Shown: piece by piece, positions 53,262-64,000 of the stretch
How positions within the stretch are numbered: position 1 is the first letter of the stretch
Layout of the letters: every line of letters starts with the position of its first letter
NCBI GenBank assembly: GCA_963669155.1
Contig: OZ022580.1
Span: forward strand, 25,167,705-25,231,704
Source: Arbacia lixula
Taxonomy: Eukaryota > Echinodermata > Echinoidea > Arbacioida > Arbaciidae
DNA length: 64,000 bases
Reading direction: 5' to 3'
Position numbers and translations under genes: made by a program
The notes under the pieces: generated by a model
The model's input: only the letters and a program-made list of their open reading frames with translations
Database searches by the model: none
What the model was told of the DNA's origin: nothing

Positions 53262-54566
53262 ATTCCCCTTAAAGTCTAGTAAATGTTCGCCTTAGTAAAT
53301 TTTCGCCCTAAGTAAATTTTCGTCCTTTCGTGCTTAAAAATTTTCACCCAGAAAGGTGGACTGAATCGACATAAGTTCTAATATAAATGTCCTGACATAC
53401 ACAAGTCGGACATAATTGCTAGTTCCGTTAACTAGGTGATGGTATCAAAGAGGTAGATGGGCTGGCTCAATTATAACTGATATCTCTTAAGAGTAGCGAA
53501 TACTTTAATTGTGTATAGGGGAGACCGGGGTGAAGTGGGACAAAAATTACAAGTTGATGAATTTTCTCTTATAACTGTTCTTTTATTCAGAATTGGGAAC
53601 TCATGTTGCTAGGCCACATGATGGGTTGTTGATTCATATTGCTGCAAGTCTCATATTTGTGTAATCATTCGTTTGTCATGTTTGTAGAGGCTTCTGAACG
53701 GGGAGAAGTGGGACACTGGCTGGGGTAAACGGCTAGGGACAGTTACCCCCGACACACACACACACACAAAAAAAAAAAAATGGCGGCTAACTTTACAAAT
53801 GTGCACATTTTTGCAAAAACTTAGAATGCAAAGTATTAGGACTAACTAAGGCCTATATAAAATATGCTAAGTGTCTGCAAACGCTATAAGAATGCATTCA
53901 AAAAGTACTTCACACTGCCGGCAAAAAACTAAAAAAAAAAAAGTGTGAAAATTTTACACAGTCAAAATTACACTTTCCAGCAGAGTTCTTGCGCTGTTGT
54001 TTCCATGTGCTTTTACTCTGACACCAAATGCCTATTAGGGGATAGGATCAGCAAACTGATTGGTTTAAATCTTTTCTCCCGCGTCCCAGTTCACCCCGGT
54101 CTCCCCTATATGTATATTTCATGAATTTAAGTTATATTCTGTTGGATTTGAAATGGACTTTTGATTGAGAACAAATTGTTTTCTTGATTTCTTTAATAAG
54201 TAATACACATATAGCCAACACACTCATTTCAATTACTTCCTTTTCCTCCTCCTTGTTATCTCTTCTCATCACTGTCACATCTTGACAAAACAACCCACAT
54301 AAAGCATCCCATCTTTTATTTTCAACACTGGTTGACATTTTGACACCGTCTGTGTATTTATCGCTCGGCACTTGGTCTTATTAAACATCATGGCCACGGG
54401 GTTAAGATCTAAAACATAGCATCTTCCAACCAGTCCTATTATTTTTTGTGACGCCGTCTCCCCTATAGGGTGCCATGCACGCACCACTACGTCCGATCGA
54501 AGTCCAAAAACAAGAACAACAACAACAACAACACGAACCTAGTGCGTCCTGCTCATAGTCACACGC
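53262..54566 (+). mobile_element. Copy B of a dispersed repeat with a truncated ORF start (ATGGCCACGGG...)
   Basis: Two parts (53262-53513 and 54111-54566) flank the nested element at 53514. They match 19160-19476 plus 19785-19960. The right part contains CTCGGCACTTGGTCTTATTA, then ATGGCCACGGGG followed by a glutamine-rich (CAA)n stretch. This looks like the 5' leader and first codons of a retrotransposon protein. The family is not identified. Confidence 0.6.
53514..54110. mobile_element. Element with 28-bp TATAGGGGAGACCGGGGTGA inverted ends
   Basis: About 597 bases with matching inverted ends (TATAGGGGAGACCGGGGTGA at left; TCACCCCGGTCTCCCCTATA at right) and the AGTGGGAC motif repeated inside. 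It lies within the second copy of the repeat family also present at 19160-19960, so it is a nested insertion. Confidence 0.75.
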
Positions 54567-56726
54567 AGACGGCCGTCCATTGTTTTCGCAACAGATGTAC
54601 ATAATCTGAAAATGACCGAAGAACGGCAAAAATAAATGTAATGGTGAAACATGGTTATTTAGCTTCATAACTTGAAAGAGGATTTATGCATGCATGTTGT
54701 TCGAGAGACTTTAAAAGTCCCCTGACATGAAAATGTATGTGGACTTATGTTAAAGCAACATAATATAAAAAATTACGAACTCTTCAATGGAAACATTATG
54801 TGTCCTATATTGTAATTTTTTTAAAAATATTTTTCTCAGCACTGATAAGCCCCGCTTCCAATATCCTATAAAGTTCTCCTTGTGACATCGATCATCAAAG
54901 GTAGAAATCGGCACGATAATAGACAGAATTTATATTGTGTACCGTATTTTGTAGTTTTCCTCTCAGACGCATCCCAGCTCCCTTTACCCACATGACCAGT
55001 GAGAAGTGAAGTCCATACAAACTTCAACTTATCTATAACATATTTCATCAAAAGCATGACAAACCTGACGAGAAATGCTTCTGATAATATCGATCATGAT
55101 CTGATTAAGTCGCTAAGATTGTTGAGCTCAAGATTAATAGTGCAAGGATCTGCAGCTCAGGGCAAGATCGAGACTTATATTTTTCAGACGAAAGGCATCG
55201 ATGTGAAAGTTTAAGGTCAGTATAAACACATTGCAATTTACTTTCTGGCTTTTAGATTACACTGCATAATTATAGTGTTTTTTTTTATTCATATTAAAAT
55301 CTGTGTTGCACAACTTTACATCGTTTGGCCTGCTAAACGGCTACATTATCTTTAATCTACCTCTCACTCCCATATTCAGTTGGAAAAGTTCTTAAACAAT
55401 ATATAATGCTATATGGTATTTATACAATTATTTTAGGCCTGTCAATGAAAATACCATCTTCAATTAGAGGAGAGTATGATTTTATCAATTGTCTTTCCTT
55501 ATCATGCAGGATGTATTTCTGTTATTATGAGTAGGCCTATAATTATCATCATTATAATAGCAATAACTAGTTGCATGTATCTAATATTTCCCCAAGCATA
55601 CAATATTCTCATGACAATTAATTAAGCTAAAACATAATTTATAGCTCAGTGCTGCCGAGCGAGAATACAGCTAGCTTAACTAACATGTAGTGCTAATCTT
55701 AGTACTTTATTTGGTTATAATCCTATTATACATCATTATTGTATAGGCCTATAATTCAAATTTTAAGCCCATTCTTTTTGACTCTTCAAGACTTGCATGC
55801 GATGGCCTCACTGGGTCTGTGGGCGTGTTACGGTTTGTTTGTATTTTTAGCCACGTTTCAGGTTTAAGTTTAAACTGTGAACATGATTGAATGCCGATTC
55901 TAGTTTTAACTGATTTTTTTTTTAAATCTATGATATTGCCAAGATGTTTAAAAAAGTCAAAGCTTTAAAATGACGGGTGATAACTTTCAAATGAACATTG
56001 AAGGAGTAACACAATGAAATAAGATTAAGTATTCTGAACTTGAACGAGACTAACAGTTAAAAGGATTGCACCGACTGCCAACGACATCGATACAGAACAC
56101 GGTTCATGCTACGCAGAATTTGGAATCCAGCATATTACCTTTATATGTAAGTTTTAAAATACACACGTTTAGCATGTTTCCCTTTATTTGACCTATCTTA
56201 ATTTTCCAGGTATCCTCGGCTCTGAATATTTCCTGAAATCCTGCGCCAACGATCAACAACGAAGCCGGTATATCCAGTGCAGTGGTCTAGTAGTACTATT
56301 TTTTAATGTGCGGTATGCCAACTAATCAGCCGGGCCAGGCCCCAGGGCAGCCGCTTATATAGCGTGGGCATTTTGCGCTGAAGTTGCGATGCGGCAGGAG
56401 CCACTGCTGTTCATGTATGAATGTCATGTGTCTTTCATGATTTGATATTTCAAAATGAGCAAAGTGGATGTAATATCTGCTATCTATTGTAGCATGAAAT
56501 TCAAACTTGTTTTCAGTGTTTCATGCACATACAACCCCCTCCCCTTATGCACAGAGGTTTTGGTTTGCATTGTAATGTAAATACATCTATAGGCACGTAC
56601 AACAAGAAGAATGTTAGTTTGTCTTTAAACATGTTAAATTATACTTTAAAAAGTTATTTGTTCTATATAAGTGTTATTTTTCATTATTCATTTGAGCTGC
56701 TCTGGTACAACTTACATTAAGTGTGC
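54567..56726. other. Intergenic region upstream of the aldo-keto reductase
   Basis: AT-rich, with several degenerate AT-rich palindromes and no convincing exon. TATATAGC at about 56357, followed by a GC-richer stretch, could be a core promoter for the aldo-keto reductase. No further support. Confidence 0.35.
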
Positions 56727-57118
56727 TTCCTTTCCCTTCCCTCTGTCTTGTCCTCTAATACCCCTGTTGTCTCTCCTCTGATACCCATATTTTCTCCTCT
56801 TTCACCCCTCCTATCCTTCCTTTTCTTTGACTCCACCACCTTGTTATCTTCTACTCTTTTCCCCTCTACACCATCCTTCCCTTCCCTCCCCTTCTCTCCT
56901 CCTTCATCTTGTTCCCCTTCTCTGTTGTCCCTTCTTCCACCCATCCTATCCTTCTCTCTCCTCTCTCCCCCGGCTCTCTCCTTCCCTCCTCCATCTTGTT
57001 CTCCTTCTCTGTTGTTTCCTCTTCTTCCCCCTCCTATCATTCCTAGCTTCCCTGTCCTCCATCTCATTCTCTTCTGTTGCCTCCTAATTTCCTACCCCCT
57101 CCTTCCCTCTCTCATTAA
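56727..57118 (+). repeat. ~390-bp polypyrimidine tract upstream of the first coding exon of the aldo-keto reductase
   Basis: CT-rich with a weak 60-65 base periodicity (TCTCCT...CATCTTGTTC...TCTGTTG recurs). It runs into the acceptor CTCATTAAGCAG at 57111-57122. It is much longer than a normal polypyrimidine tract. Confidence 0.85.
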
Positions 57119-57122
57119 GCAG

Positions 57123-60100
57123 GCTCCTCCCTGATTGGTGGACATGTCTGTGCTCCTTAACAACAGCGTCTCTATGCCCCTGGTGGGGCTGGGCACATGG
57201 AAACTGAAGCAGGAGGAGATTGAACGGGCGATATCTGCTGCCCTCGTAGCCGGCTACAGGCACATTGACTGTGCGCACATCTATGGTAATGAGAAAGAAG
57301 TGGGCGTGGCTCTCCAGAATGGAATGAAGAGACTGGTGAGTGATCCAAGTGAAAAAAAATTGTTTTTACTACAAATGGTACAATTTTGATTGTTTTAGCA
57401 AGTTTTATTTTTGAGACCGCTGCAGAAAACTGGTCTTACAAATTGCTTCATTCATAAAGTTTGAGATGAAACCAGGAGGTTATTCCTTAACCCTATCTAG
57501 CCCGGGGGGGGGGGGCAAAAACAGCCCCCCCCCCTCGACATTTTTCGCAATAAATTTGTAACGCGACAAGATCGTGCCGCAACGTTTCATGACTTTTTTC
57601 CTTCAAGTCTCACGCAACTTTTAAGACCAAATTTGCGACGCGGGGGTACACGGTTCCGAAGTTACGTAACATTTTGTATGTGCATGTCAGACCAAAAATT
57701 GCTCAAAAACGTGATTTCATGTACAAATCCAATGCAAATTCTGTATCTAGCCAAAATTCATAAATGTATCATTATTTCTATTTTTACTGATGAAAAAACA
57801 ATAAATTTCATATTATTTATGACTGAAATAGTGTTGCCAACGATTTCCATCGAAAAAACAATGAAAAACATAAAGTCGAAAAAACAATGAAATACATAAG
57901 AAATTCAAAAAACAATAAAATACATAAGAAAAACTTTGATATTGCCATTTTTTTAAATCCTAATTTGATAATAATCCTAAGAAGAGTGTCTGGACTGATA
58001 TCTAGGAGTTTTGGGGCTAAATTTCCAGATTTACAACCAAATTATGATTTTTATGCATTTAATTAGCATAATTAATTTTATAAAAATAAGTTTAAATAAT
58101 TTTGGTGTAATTGACAATTGAATTGTGGAGATTACGGCATCGGTGACGTACGTGCCAATTTTCGTCGCGATCACGCGATCAACGGCCGAGATCTTAGGGG
58201 GGGGGCTGTTTTTGCCCCCCCCCGGGCTATGCGATTTCAAAATAGCCCGGGCTATATAGGGTTAATGTATAGGGGTCAGAAACAAAAAGAGACATTTTGT
58301 CTTGCAATCAATATGTATGTACATACAAAAACAGACAATAAACACTGAGGATCATTATGAAGTTGCCAGAACGAATATGAAATAGAAGAAAGAAGTGATG
58401 TAGTTCAACATTGACTCTTGGACATTTTGGGACTTGATAACATTTTGGGTGTTAACTGTGCAAGACAGCTATGCAGTATGTATTGTAATTGTCTTTGAAT
58501 TCCTTAGAAAATCAAATACCTCAATTCGTTGATTTGTGCCTTCCAGTGAAGGGAGGTTTTAGTTTAGTTTATGGCTCACAACTTATCTGTTTGGGATTTC
58601 TCCCAGGAAACTGCAGTATATTGTCATTTCAGATAGTCCTAGGTAATAAGTTGTGTTGTGGTTTCAGACATTTTAGATGCTAATATCAATCAATCAAGTC
58701 TGGTAGTATTCCAGAATTCCATGGACAAGTTCTATCCAGCGGCTCCCATCTATTATCAAATCAATTATTTCATATGTTTCTTGGAGACCTGGGGCCCATT
58801 TCATAAAAAGTTGCTATGATAGCAACTCTTGCTGGAATGTCAACTTTCATCGAAAGAGCCAATCAGGAAGCAGAATTTTCACTGTTGTCATAGTAGTTGA
58901 CATTACAGCAAGAGTTGCTATCATAGCAACTTTTTATGAAATGGGCCCCAGTATCCGTTATTAGAGAATCGACATGTTCTCCTGCGTCTCCCCCTTTTTG
59001 CTTTTCCATGGAGGGGCTCCCACAATAGGACTGAGTGGAGTGTCAGCTCAGCGTCCCGTTGTGCTAATATGGTATAATAGTTAAATCTTCTTACTCCTTT
59101 TTTTATTTTGTGTGTGCTTCACAGAATCTGAAAAGAGAAGACATCTTTGTGACGAGCAAACTGTGGAACACGTATCACGCCAAGGACGATGTAGCAAAGT
59201 GTCTGAACCTGACGCTCACAAACCTACAGCTGGACTACGTTGATCTTTACCTCATGCATTGGCCACTAGGATTTCAGTGAGTTGCTTCAATCCGTTCTTT
59301 GCTTAGCCCAGGTATTTCCAGGCTGGTTTTTCTCCACTCAGATACCCAGCAGCACGATTCATGCATATTCTGCTGCACAGACAGACCCCCGTATATGAAT
59401 AAACTTTAAAAACCTTAGAGGGCGCAATTGAGCCACACCCCTTTGTGAAAAATGAAGTTTAAATGTGTTGTAAACTTAAAATTCAGGGTGTAACACATAT
59501 TGTGTAGAAGTTTGCTTCTTAGGTATAGGCTTCCTCTTTAAATGCAATGTATTAGAGTTATCCATATAGTCTTTTATTATAGGCCCTCTCTGCCATGTTC
59601 CCCGCACTGAATTTGACAGCATCGCCTAAATAATATGATGGCCTTATAATGGGCCTCTTTAATTTAGACTTGCAGGAATAAGGGCCTTCTGGTATGTTCC
59701 CCCATTGTGTCTGGCAGCATGGCCTTAATGATTTAATGGCCCAAGCTATAATGGGCCTCTATAATATGGACATGCAGGAATTACGGGCCTTCTGTAAGGT
59801 CCCCCCCCACCAAATTTGGCACCTAGACCTAAATAATATGTTGACCCAATAATGGGCCATTTTGATATTGACTTGCAGGTATCAGGGCCCCTCTGTCATG
59901 TTCCCTCGCACTGAGACGGGGGGCATCGTCTACTCTGACGTGCCATACCTGGAGACCTGGGCCAGCATGGAGGATCAGGTGAAGGCTGGGCGCTGCAAGG
60001 CCATCGGTGTCTCCAACTTCAACAGCAGGCAGATCGATGACGTCATCAGGAACGCGACCATCCCTCCTGCCGTTAATCAGGTAGTGTGGCTGATTCCATC

Positions 60101-62227
60101 CGATAGTCTTCCCTTTTAAAGAGAGGGTGTCCTATTTGCAGAAGTTATGAAACACGGCAGGAATCAGCAATGTACCCTAACAATATTGTGTATGAAATCT
60201 CACAGTCCTAGCCTCACAAACTTTCTCAGGGTAAGTGGAAAACTATCAATGTCTACAAAACATAGCGGAATGTGACAGGACATTCAAAAGCTGGCAGAAG
60301 GAAGCTTTGTATGTGGCATAGAATGCTCTAATTCTTTCTACGCCACTCTACCATTGGTGCACTCACTTTGAGCACAAGTCCTGGGCCCCATTGCATAAAG
60401 CTTACCATCAAATTCACGGTTACCATTGAAGTGTTTCTTGATAGCAAAGTTACCATCAATAGTAAGTTTTATGCAACGGGGGCTGGAGGGAAGCACATTT
60501 CATGGAATACAAAGAGCTAAAAGAATCGATTACAAAAACATAACAAGAAACCATTTTTTTTATGTGTGTCAAACTCATACTGATAATTGTTTTTGTGTTT
60601 ATTAATTATCTCTTTTCTTCTCTTCAATCTTCATTGATAGAACTACCATTTGTAATTTTTGTTTGCATGATTATAGTCTGAAAATTAATGTCATTCATAA
60701 AATGTAAATTGGTGAATTGTAAAATAATGACTATTGAAAAAAAAGAAGGGTTCACTCTGACATTTTGTGTCACTCATGCCTCCCAGGTTGAGAGTCACCC
60801 ATACTTTCCTCAAGTGGAGTTGCTTGGCTTCTGCCGTGAGCGTGGTGTTGCTATGTCAGCCTACAGTCCTCTGGGGTGCGGGGACAGGGCGTGGCGTCTC
60901 GATGGCGAGCCGGACATCTTCGATGATCCCAGAATCGGGAAGATTGCCCAGCGACTGGGAAAGACCGTAGCTCAGGTTGCAATCAGGTAGGACCTTGTCC
61001 CAAGATTTCTTTTGACATGCTTTTCATTCTTGTCCAATATCCAGAATGTGATGTTAATTTTTAGGTGTAAGCAGAAATTGCCCGTAACTCGACCCCTCCC
61101 CCTCAAAATAATCATCTTTACAAACCTAGTAAATGATTGCGAAACAGCGAAACAGGATAAAGACTACTGCAAGGATACACTAAATATGCATAAAATTTAC
61201 CATTGATGCTAACTCTGTCATCAATGGTAACTACCATGGCAACGGTGTTGAATAGTCAATCATATTTCCAGAGAAGTTGTCATTGGTAGCAAAGTTACCA
61301 TCAATGGTAAGTTTTGTGCAACAGGGCCATTGTCTTTATAGACCGGTGGTCTTTCTATACAGGTAGTACAGCTGGCTTTACTGTACTTTATTCTACTGAG
61401 GAGTTTGAAGTTGAACATCAAATTCCCTGTCAGACTCTGTATATTGCTTTAAGAAGGTTATTCAATGCGGTCTTCCCGTTTGTGTCTGCTGCCCCCACAG
61501 GTTCCAGATTCAGCGAGGGATCCCCGTCATTCCAAAGAGCGCCACCCCGAGTCGCATCCAGGAGAACATCAACGTGTTTGACTTTGAGCTGTCTGAGGAG
61601 GACATGGCCGTCCTGTCTGGTCTGCCCAAACGACGCATCCTGGTTCCCCCTCAGAAGGTCGGTGTACACTTTCTTATGCTGTAAAGAACTTGTTTGTAAC
61701 TGTTCCAAATGTTATGCATGTGTATTTATTTCATTGTAAGGAATATGATATTCCTATTAGTTTATACTGTATGACATATCTCACATATGTAAATTTTTTA
61801 TCTGTATATTGTTTTTGTTGACCTCCGGAAGTACAGACTGTCATGTTGACACATCTGACTAGGGCAATGTACACATTTCATCTTAATTTACATTGATGTA
61901 TTTTTAATTTTTTATTGAAAAATAAAGTCAAGCAATCAATCAATTTATTCACAAAGGATGGGAGAGGGATTGGATATTTCTGAAGAAAGCTCTCTCCCCC
62001 TCTTTCTATCCCTTCCACTCCCTTCCACATCTATCCCTCTTTCTCTCTCTCCCTTTCTGTCCCTTTCTCTCTCCCCCTCTTTCTCTCTCTATTCCCTCTC
62101 TCCATCTAACTCTCTGTCTTTCTCCCCTCTTCAGGACAATGAGGGCAGACCCGTCGTAGACAGCGCTGGGCTGTTGGTTCCCAGGGACGGTGCGCACCCC
62201 TTCTATCCATTCCATGAACCATTCTAA
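57123..62227 (+). CDS. Aldo-keto reductase, AKR1A1 (NADP+ alcohol dehydrogenase) type, complete CDS in 6 exons
   Basis: NADPH-dependent cytosolic carbonyl reductase of the TIM-barrel AKR superfamily. Coding parts: 57144-57335, 59125-59276, 59879-60080, 60787-60986, 61501-61657 and 62135-62227 (TAA). The total is 996 bases, or 331 residues, usual for AKR1, and all junctions are GT-AG and in phase. The catalytic tetrad is visible as Asp42 and Tyr47 ([11 protein letters not shown]), Lys76 (TSKLWNT) and His109 (YLMHWP). Cofactor and substrate motifs [16 protein letters not shown] and [10 protein letters not shown] are present. The C-terminus [16 protein letters not shown] resembles the AKR1A1 tail (VPRDAGHPLYPFNDPY) more than AKR1B or 1C, hence the subfamily call. 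The first ATG is 21 bases inside an exon that starts after a strong acceptor (TTAAGCAG), so one or more 5' UTR exons should lie upstream. Confidence 0.94.
57489..58264. mobile_element. Non-coding DNA element with poly-G/poly-C inverted ends, copy 2
   Basis: The ends are AACCCTATCTAGCCCGGGGG and its inverted counterpart ending GGGCTATATAGGGTT, so the terminal inverted repeat is longer than in copy 1. The right end has a second GGGCTAT...ATAGCCCGGGC palindrome. It lies in intron 1 of the aldo-keto reductase. Confidence 0.8.
58790..58950. mobile_element. Near-perfect palindromic MITE in AKR intron 1
   Basis: 161 bases with arms of about 58 bases that differ at about one position. They begin TGGGGCCCATTTCATAAAAA. 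It interrupts a dispersed repeat whose uninterrupted relative is at about 4750-4950. Confidence 0.85.
60384..60484. mobile_element. Small palindromic MITE (GGGCCCCATTGCATAAA ends)
   Basis: An inverted repeat of about 100 bases with GCCCCATTGCATAAAGCTTA and its approximate complement. Same family as 47725-47955. It lies in the intron between AKR exons 3 and 4. Confidence 0.55.
61190..61328. mobile_element. Small palindromic MITE (TGCATAAAATTTACCATTGA type)
   Basis: Inverted ends GCATAAAATTTACCATTGAT and ATCAATGGTAAGTTTTGTGC, in the intron between AKR exons 4 and 5. Degraded relative of the elements at 47.7 and 60.4 kb. Confidence 0.5.
61990..62134 (+). repeat. CT-rich microsatellite forming the acceptor of the last AKR exon
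   Basis: CTCTCTCCC-type repeat ending TCCCCTCTTCAG, directly before the last coding exon. Confidence 0.8.
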
Positions 62228-63149
62228 ACAGGGCGATATCGAGCCGTACACTTGGCAGTGGTAACAACCCCTGTCTGATAGGAATGTATTTCCTGCCACA
62301 GTGTAGTAAGTGCTTCTTCACATAAGACATTCACATGGTATGATCACATAGAGAGCTATGGCATTCTATTTTGAAATAATCCTTCTCATTACACTGAAAT
62401 ATATCCTTTTCTTAATTCATCATGTCTTCAAAATAACTATATTAGTAGACACCGGCAGGCTTAGAATGTCACCTTTTGAAATATAACAATGGTTTTAAGT
62501 GAAGAAGTGAGATATTCTAGACATGACTGTGAACTCCAATTTGCCAAATGCAATATTTCACTGCATTTTTACTATGATGTATATACCTTACAAATTATAT
62601 TTTTCTTAATTGATATAATTGTAATTCATTTAAAGATTATCATATTTTCATCAATGAATGTGTGCTATCCTCAAAGATCATACTAAATCCAATCTGTACA
62701 ATTATTGTGATGAGCGTGATATGTATGTGTAATGAAGATATCAGAGGTGTAGTTACTTAATGGCCAACCCAGCTCCCTTTGAACGTTTGAACAATATCAT
62801 GTTCAGTGTGAGAGTAGCATAGAATCTGTAATATTTGATAAAACAATTAGTCATCTGAAATAACAAAGAAATACTCATTATTCTTTAATGTGCAATGGAT
62901 TGTGTAGAAATCAACATCAGTACTTAATATGATGGTGACTGTACTGAGCACCAGGTATAGACTATTTAGATGGTACATCATGATAAAATACTGAAAAATC
63001 ATACTTTTTTAAAGCTTTTGTTATTGTTTGTTGTATTGTAATTGTTCATCAGAAGTCGTGGCCTTCATATATTGAAAGTCTATAATAAGTTCATTTTTTA
63101 AGCAAATATATACACTATCGTTTAAAGAAATATGATGGAATCCTTTTTT
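62228..63149 (+). other. 3' UTR and downstream flank of the aldo-keto reductase
   Basis: AT-rich sequence without further exons. No unambiguous AATAAA was identified close to the stop, so the 3' end of the transcript is not placed. Confidence 0.4.
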
Positions 63150-64000
63150 GTCTCGCCCACCGGAGGTGAAGGCGAGACTAAGGGATCCAAATGGCGTCCG
63201 TCCGTCGTCCGTCCGTCGTCCGTCCGTCGTCCGTCCGTCGTCCGTCGTCCGTCCGTCGTCCGTCGTCCGTCGTCCGTCGTCCGTCGTCCGTCACAAATGT
63301 TAAAGTTTACCTGCAAGACTCTCTTTTGACAAATAACTTCACATAGGTTGCTTGGATTACAACCTAACTTGGGTCATAGATGCACTGGGGGTACCTTCAT
63401 GTTATGGTACCGTTGGAGGTCACAGGATAAGGTCAAAGGTCATTTGAGGTCATACGTTAAAGTTTACCTGCAAGACTCTCTTTTGACAAATAACTTCACA
63501 TGGGTTGCTTGGATTACAACCTAACTTGGGTCATAGATGCACTGGGGGTACCTTCATGTTATGGTGCCGTTGGAGGTCACAAGATAAGGTCAAAGGTCAT
63601 TTGAGGTCATATGTTAAAGTTTACCTGCAAGACTCTCTTTTGACAAATAACTTCACATAGGTTGCTTGGATTACAACCTAACTTGGGTCATAGATGCACT
63701 GGGGGTACCTTCATGTTATGGTGCTGTTGGAGGTCACAGGATAAGGTCAAAGGTCATTGAGGTCATACGTTAAAGTTTACCTGCAAGACTCTCTTTTGAC
63801 AAATAACTTCACATAGGTTGCTTGGATTACAACCTAACTTGGGTCATAGATGCACTGGGGGTACCTTCATGTTATGGTACCGTTGGAGGTCACAGGATAA
63901 GGTCAAAGGTCATTTGAGGTCATACGTTAAAGTTTACTTGCAAGACTCTCTTATCACACATAACTCATCACATGTTGCTACAATGGCAATCAAACTTGGA
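63150..64000 (+). mobile_element. Second copy of the GTCTCGCCCAC / 157-bp-unit element, truncated by the window edge
   Basis: It starts with GTCTCGCCCAC and the hairpin, followed by a CCGTCCGTCGT microsatellite (63198-63292). At least four 157-base units then follow, nearly identical to those at 41-42 kb but inverted. The DR1-like motif AGGTCAAAGGTCA recurs at 63430, 63587, 63744 and 63900; the last step is 156 because one base is lost. The element lies about 0.9 kb downstream of the aldo-keto reductase stop codon. Confidence 0.85.

Noticed and set aside
56721..57134. 137-codon Pro/Ser/Leu frame before the aldo-keto reductase
   Set aside because: It is the translation of a pyrimidine microsatellite and is not joined in frame to the AKR start.
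63122..63329. Arg/Thr/Asp-repeat frames on both strands
   Set aside because: They are products of the CCGTCCGTCGT microsatellite of the repeat element.

Overview
The window is eukaryotic and looks like the genome of a marine invertebrate deuterostome, most likely an echinoderm such as a sea urchin. That is an inference from the divergence of the two genes, the compact GT-AG exons and the mix of dispersed repeats; no species marker is present. Two genes are arranged head to head, and about 85-90 percent of the sequence is intron or repeat.

Gene 1 (minus strand, 50579 down to 324 and continuing past the left edge) is HEATR1, also called UTP10 or BP28, the giant HEAT-repeat protein of the small-subunit processome. 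I could place 42 coding exons, every one with GT-AG borders and matching phase. Together they give exactly 6501 coding bases (2167 codons) with no stop. Only the last roughly 60 codons and the 3' UTR lie outside the window. Gene 2 (plus strand, 57123-62227) is a complete aldo-keto reductase of the AKR1A1 type: 6 coding exons, 331 residues, with an intact D-Y-K-H catalytic tetrad. The 6.5 kb between the two start codons holds a GC-rich CpG segment with an NRF1-like palindrome near 52.8 kb, possibly the HEATR1 promoter. It also holds a nested repeat at 53.2-54.6 kb.

The HEATR1 introns are a repeat museum. An intact, probably young Tc1-type transposon (45018-46716) carries a full 340-residue DD34E transposase and perfect ends. 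There are hairpin elements flanked by TTAA (four copies of one family), a pair of elements with poly-G inverted ends, many small palindromic elements, a tRNA-derived SINE, a truncated LINE-like insertion with a clean 8-base duplication, and a retrotransposon gag remnant joined to a C2H2 finger. Two related large families carry arrays of TGACCTTTGACCT, a perfect nuclear-receptor DR1 site. One of these arrays has a 157-base period.

The most unusual feature is that many tandem duplications inside HEATR1 sit on exon-intron junctions and copy the splice site itself. Examples are the acceptor of exon 34 (about 37 units of 58 bases), the acceptor of exon 15 (3 units of 281), the donor of exon 9 (about 4 units, one giving an in-frame 26-codon extension) and the donor of exon 36 (three extra copies of the exon end). 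There is also a decayed whole copy of exon 25 and a copy of the end of exon 28. These are reported as separate findings.
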